From Actinomycetota bacterium (GTDB taxonomy: Bacteria > Actinomycetota > Acidimicrobiia > Acidimicrobiales > Aldehydirespiratoraceae): a stretch of 47,605 nt of DNA. The translations under genes and the position numbers were made by a program. How positions within the stretch are numbered: the stretch's first letter is position 1; every line of letters begins with the position of its first letter. The stretch covers positions 1-47,605 of the forward strand of contig JAPOHW010000023.1 of the NCBI GenBank assembly GCA_029979265.1, written 5' to 3'. Shown here piece after piece: positions 44,099 to 47,605 of this stretch. The notes beneath the pieces were generated by a model that was given only the letters and a program-made list of their open reading frames with translations, was not told the origin of the DNA and did not search any database.

Positions 44099-45961
44099 TC
44101 AACCAGCGGAATGCAGCGCCCGATAGACATTCTCGGCCACCTGATCGGGGAGCCACGACAGGGCCTTCAGTGTCTCCAGCTCGGCTCGCTTCACCGCATT
44201 CACCCCACCGAGCTCTTTCGTCAGACGCTGCTTTCGGGTCGGGCCGAGGCCCACAATCCCATCGAGCGCCGATTTCGTCATGCGTTTGTCCCGCAGCTGC
44301 CGGTGGTAGGTGATGGCGAACCGGTGGCTCTCATCACGGATCCGCTGCAGCATGAAGAGCGCCTCGGACTGGCGGGGCAGCTTGATCGACTCGCTCCTGC
44401 CGGGGACGAACACCTCCTCGAACTGTTTCGCCAGCGACACGACCGGAATCTCGTCGCGCAGTCCAAGCTCATCGAGAACCCGAACGGCGGAGCTGAGTTG
44501 CCCTTTGCCGCCGTCGACCACCAACAGCTGCGGCGGATAGGCGAACTTGCCATCGCGTTCCTCGACCGAGCGCTCCCGATCCGCCAAGTAGGCCGAGAAT
44601 CGGCGTTCGAGCACCTCTTCCATCGCCGCGAAATCGTCGTTGCCGGCGACCGTCTTGATCTTGAATCGCCGGTACTCCGACTTCTTCGGCAAACCGTCCT
44701 CCACGACCACCATCGAGCCGACATAGTCGGTGCCCTGGATGTGGCTCATGTCGTAGCACTCGATGCGCAACGGGGCGACAGGAAGACCCAGGTACTCCTG
44801 CAATTCGTTGAGGGCTCGGGCCCGACTGTTGTGGTCGGCACTTCGCTTGAGCCGATGGCGCGTGAAGGTCTCCTCGGCGTTGTGTGTGACGGTCTCGTGC
44901 AACTTGCGCTTGTCGCCACGTTGCGGGATCCGGATGGTGACCTTGCTCTCCCGGAGTTCCGACAGCCATGACTCGTACAGTTCGGGATCCGATGGAAGGT
45001 CCGGGACGAGTACCTCCTTGGGCCAGCCGATCGGGTTGTCGTCGAAGTAGAGGCGTTCGAGTACCCGACTGACAAGTTCGGGGCGATCGAGCTCCTCGGC
45101 CTTGTCCACGACGAAGCCTCTCCGCCCCATCACCCGGCCCTTTCGCACGAAAAAGACCTGCACTGCGGCCTCGAGTTCGTCCTCGTGGATCCCGATCACG
45201 TCAGCGTCCTCGTTCTTGGGAAAGACCATCTGCTGTTTCTCGATGGCCTTCTGCACCGCCGCCAGACGATCCCGAAGGTGGGCGGCCAGTTCGAACTCGA
45301 GATCCTCTGCCGCCCCGGCCATCTGCTTCTCGAGCGCTGCGACGACCTCATCGGTGTCACCCTCGAGAAACCGCAACAGCTCGGCAACCAACTCGTCGTA
45401 GGCGTCCCGTTCGATCTCGCCAACACATGGCCCTGCACACTTTTCGATGTGGAAGAGCAGGCATGGTTTGCCAAGTTTCTCGTGATGCCGGAACTTGTTG
45501 TCGGTGCAGGTACGGATCGGGAAGGTCCGCAACAACAGGTCCAGCGTGTCGCGGATTGCGTAGGCCTGGCCGTATGGTCCGAAGTACCGATTGCCCTTCT
45601 TGCGCTTCCCGCGCATGACCATCGCCCGCGGCCAGTCGTCGATCGTCGTCACGCACAGGAACGGGTACGACTTGTCGTCCATGTAGCGCACGTTGAAACG
45701 CGGCTTGTGCCGCTGGATCAACGTGTACTCGAGCATCAGCGCCTCGACTTCGTTGCCGACCTGCATCCACTCGACCGTTTCGGCCACTTCCACCATCTGA
45801 CGAGTGCGGCTGTGCAGGTTGCGCGGGTTCTGGAAATAATTCGACAGGCGCGACCGCAGACTCTTCGCCTTGCCGACATAGATCACCCGACCATCGGCGT
45901 CTTTGAACTGGTAGGACCCCGGAGTGTCGGGAATTGTTCCTGCGGGCGGTCGCTGCACCAT
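44099..45961 (-). CDS. uvrC: Excinuclease ABC subunit C
   Basis: A 620-residue nucleotide-excision-repair nuclease that makes both incisions around a DNA lesion bound by UvrB. The N-terminal GIY-YIG domain shows PGSYQF and VIYVGKAKSLRSRL, with 'CAGPC' after it. The UVR motif (about 200-235), the RNase H-like domain with ECYDMSHIQG and DGGKGQLSSA, and the C-terminal helix-hairpin-helix repeats (GIVGLGPTRKQRLTKELG) are in order. Start at the ATG at 45961. About 208 bases without a gene separate it from the FkbM gene; I see nothing recognisable there. Confidence 0.96.
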   Translation of the reverse strand: MVQRPPAGTIPDTPGSYQFKDADGRVIYVGKAKSLRSRLSNYFQNPRNLHSRTRQMVEVAETVEWMQVGNEVEALMLEYTLIQRHKPRFNVRYMDDKSYPFLCVTTIDDWPRAMVMRGKRKKGNRYFGPYGQAYAIRDTLDLLLRTFPIRTCTDNKFRHHEKLGKPCLLFHIEKCAGPCVGEIERDAYDELVAELLRFLEGDTDEVVAALEKQMAGAAEDLEFELAAHLRDRLAAVQKAIEKQQMVFPKNEDADVIGIHEDELEAAVQVFFVRKGRVMGRRGFVVDKAEELDRPELVSRVLERLYFDDNPIGWPKEVLVPDLPSDPELYESWLSELRESKVTIRIPQRGDKRKLHETVTHNAEETFTRHRLKRSADHNSRARALNELQEYLGLPVAPLRIECYDMSHIQGTDYVGSMVVVEDGLPKKSEYRRFKIKTVAGNDDFAAMEEVLERRFSAYLADRERSVEERDGKFAYPPQLLVVDGGKGQLSSAVRVLDELGLRDEIPVVSLAKQFEEVFVPGRSESIKLPRQSEALFMLQRIRDESHRFAITYHRQLRDKRMTKSALDGIVGLGPTRKQRLTKELGGVNAVKRAELETLKALSWLPDQVAENVYRALHSAG

Positions 45962-46169
45962 CGTCGACGAGACTAGGGCGCCGGTGCATGGTCCGGGTCC
46001 GCCTATCGAAAGAGCCACAAACCATCGACCATTGTTTCGTACTCACCAACACGAATGCTTTGGCGTGGCGTCTACTTGCCGCTCCTGACTGCGGACGGAC
46101 CCCACGGGAAATTGCGACTTGTCGTCACCCTTGCAACCGTGAGTTAGCCGATCAACAGGCACGATTCAC

Positions 46170-47063
46170 TCATCGGCGTCCCTCGCGGAACAGCGGCTCA
46201 CAAAGAAAGTTTCGAAAGCGCTCGTTCGGTGCTGTCCGCAGGGACTCCACAACAACTGGTCCCTCTGGTCGCAGCTGCTTGAAGCCGTAGCCCTGGGACT
46301 GAAGTTTGGCCTCCACCTCAAGGAAAGGACCGTCATGATTTGACTCGAGAATGATTGGCGGCCCGTGGGTCTGAAGCACAGACTGCATCCCCTCCAGCAC
46401 GAGATGTTCGAAGCCCTCTACGTCGACTTTCACAAGAGCGATCGCCTCGACGTCGGCAAGTTCCTCGTCGAGCGTCACAACGGCGACATCAATGACCTCA
46501 CCATCTAACCCCCGAAATCCCGCAGGACCGAGCGAAGCCGACGATGGTGACTCACCAAACGGAACGTGAAATGCGGCTCGGCCACTGGCTACGCCGACCG
46601 CTGCGCAGGTCGCGATGACTGACCCGCCGAGAGCATTACGCTCGAGATTGGCCAGGAGCGCCGTAAACGTTCGGGGAACGGGCTCGTAGCTGCGGACGGC
46701 TTCCTCTGAAAATAGGGCCGCCACCAAGCTGTAGAGCCCAACGTTCGCACCAACATCAACCACTACGCCTGGCCGCGCCGCATAGCGGGCGACGACCCGG
46801 ATTGTCGCTGCCTCATCGCCCGAAAGTCCGACCCAGTCAAGTTCTCTCGCTACACCGTCCGTATCCGGCAGGGCACAAGAGAGGTTCACGCCTTCGATTG
46901 CGAACTTGACCACAGGAGTCGGTGTCAGGCGACGCCAAACCACCCGGGGGGTCAAACCTGCCTGCGCCAGCTTCCGCACGATCGGGCGCGCTCCGGGAAA
47001 CGCGACAATTGCCTTCGCACAAGCACGCAGAACATCTTGAACACCGCAGCGCATACAGGACAC
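46170..47063 (-). CDS. FkbM family methyltransferase
   Basis: A 297-residue SAM-dependent methyltransferase of the FkbM family. Motif I is VVDVGANVGLYSLVAA (about 98-113), 'SYEPVPRTFTALLANLERN' is the second motif, and VKVDVEGFEHLVLEGM is the hallmark of FkbM proteins, which O-methylate sugars or polyketides. GTG 47063 is preceded by GGAAGG at some distance; ATG 47054 is an alternative. Base composition and codon use around here are more mixed than in the housekeeping run. Divergent from a glycosyltransferase gene, which suggests surface glycan modification. Confidence 0.85.
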   Translation of the reverse strand: MSCMRCGVQDVLRACAKAIVAFPGARPIVRKLAQAGLTPRVVWRRLTPTPVVKFAIEGVNLSCALPDTDGVARELDWVGLSGDEAATIRVVARYAARPGVVVDVGANVGLYSLVAALFSEEAVRSYEPVPRTFTALLANLERNALGGSVIATCAAVGVASGRAAFHVPFGESPSSASLGPAGFRGLDGEVIDVAVVTLDEELADVEAIALVKVDVEGFEHLVLEGMQSVLQTHGPPIILESNHDGPFLEVEAKLQSQGYGFKQLRPEGPVVVESLRTAPNERFRNFLCEPLFREGRR

Positions 47064-47157
47064 AAGGATGCTGACCTTCCGACGGCAGCCCCTAAAATAA
47101 CGCTACCCGCTCCTGGCAAAGTCCTGTAGAGCACGGCCTTCGCGCCGATAGGGCACC

Positions 47158-47605
47158 GTGGCCCCTCGTGCGAAGCGCCCTACAGTTGCGCTCTACCATC
47201 ACCTTCCACCAGGCGGTGCGCTTCGCTCGCTGGAGCAACTGACCCGACGCAGTGCCGATCGCATCCGATACGTACTTTTTGAGCTTGACATCAGTGAACC
47301 TGACCCGTACGCAAATCCTGACCACTCCTACCTCCACCAGTTCGTTGATGAGGTGAATGTCTTTCCGGTGAAGGCTGGAGGAGACTCTCGGCTTGGCCGT
47401 TGGAGCCGCACGGTCCCGGCTGTGCTCCGAGCCGAACGAAGAATCGCCAGGCAAATCAATGAACGATCATTCGACGCGCTCGTCGTCCATCCTCAGCGTT
47501 TCACCCAGGCACCGAGCCTCCTCCAACACGTGACTATTCCGACTATCTACTTTGTGCAAGAACCGCGACGACGAAGTTTCGAGTACGCGCTGAAGGAACC
47601 GGCTA
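47158..47605 (+). CDS. Glycosyltransferase family 4 protein (partial, N-terminus)
   Basis: An open frame from the GTG at 47158 to the window end gives 149 residues. The start 'VALYHHLPPGGALRSLEQL' is the typical first strand and Gly-rich loop of a GT-B glycosyltransferase, and 'HVTIPTIYFVQEPRRRSFEYA' matches the conserved E-P-x-R segment of family 4 enzymes. A TAG lies in frame three codons before the GTG, so the start is fixed to this region. The enzyme would transfer a sugar from a nucleotide or lipid donor during surface-glycan assembly. Confidence 0.72.
   Translation, partial: MAPRAKRPTVALYHHLPPGGALRSLEQLTRRSADRIRYVLFELDISEPDPYANPDHSYLHQFVDEVNVFPVKAGGDSRLGRWSRTVPAVLRAERRIARQINERSFDALVVHPQRFTQAPSLLQHVTIPTIYFVQEPRRRSFEYALKEPA

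Overview
The window is high-GC, gene-dense bacterial DNA with no gene-free stretch longer than about 210 bases. It looks like an actinobacterium, probably of the class Acidimicrobiia (Ilumatobacter-like). This is inferred from the uvrC-rapZ-yvcK-pgk-tpiA-secG neighbourhood, the RapZ P-loop with Arg in place of Lys, S-layer-type repeats of the 'ITTGTSP..FSP..PVTRGQ' form, frequent GTG starts and the many lipid, alkane and aromatic oxidation genes. No plasmid, phage or insertion-sequence gene is visible.

Layout. 1-2953: two halves of a heterodimeric ABC exporter, the first cut by the window edge. 2996-8911: an oxidative and hydrolytic block with an N-acyl-D-amino-acid deacylase-type amidohydrolase, a Baeyer-Villiger monooxygenase, a CYP153-like P450 and an MFS transporter. 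8964-20201: nth, a single-chain biotin-dependent acyl-CoA carboxylase, acyl-CoA thioesterase II, a copper P-type ATPase, an HSL-type esterase, a thiolase, an amidohydrolase and a rhomboid protease. 20338-28106: an alpha/beta hydrolase paired with an unrecognised protein, GNAT, VOC protein, a second flavin monooxygenase, a secreted SLH-esterase with a Thr-tailed lipoprotein, tadA and an FMN reductase. 28160-33760: a benzoyl-CoA 'box' cluster (benzoate-CoA ligase, boxB, boxC) under a PaaX-type regulator. 33809-36036: small accessory genes and the 3' remnant of a phosphotransferase next to a tRNA-Leu. 36285-45961: a housekeeping run on the minus strand (solute-binding lipoprotein, secG, tpiA, pgk, yvcK, rapZ, methyltransferase, beta-propeller protein, uvrC). 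46170-47605: the edge of a probable surface-polysaccharide region (FkbM methyltransferase, start of a family 4 glycosyltransferase).

How the genes work together. Benzoate would be activated by the ligase, epoxidised by BoxB and ring-opened by BoxC. The reductase BoxA and aldehyde dehydrogenase BoxD are not in the window. The boxC promoter is flanked by an inverted repeat that fits a PaaX-type operator. The P450, BVMO, carboxylase, thioesterase and thiolase suggest wider lipid or alkane metabolism.

The observations most worth checking are: (i) a tRNA-Leu whose anticodon reads AAG, which needs A34-to-inosine editing or an unusual decoding strategy; (ii) an in-frame TAG inside an otherwise intact pgk; (iii) the 7-bp inverted repeat straddling the boxC promoter; (iv) a phosphotransferase gene truncated right beside the tRNA-Leu 3' end; (v) the absence of whiA and gap from their usual place between yvcK and pgk.
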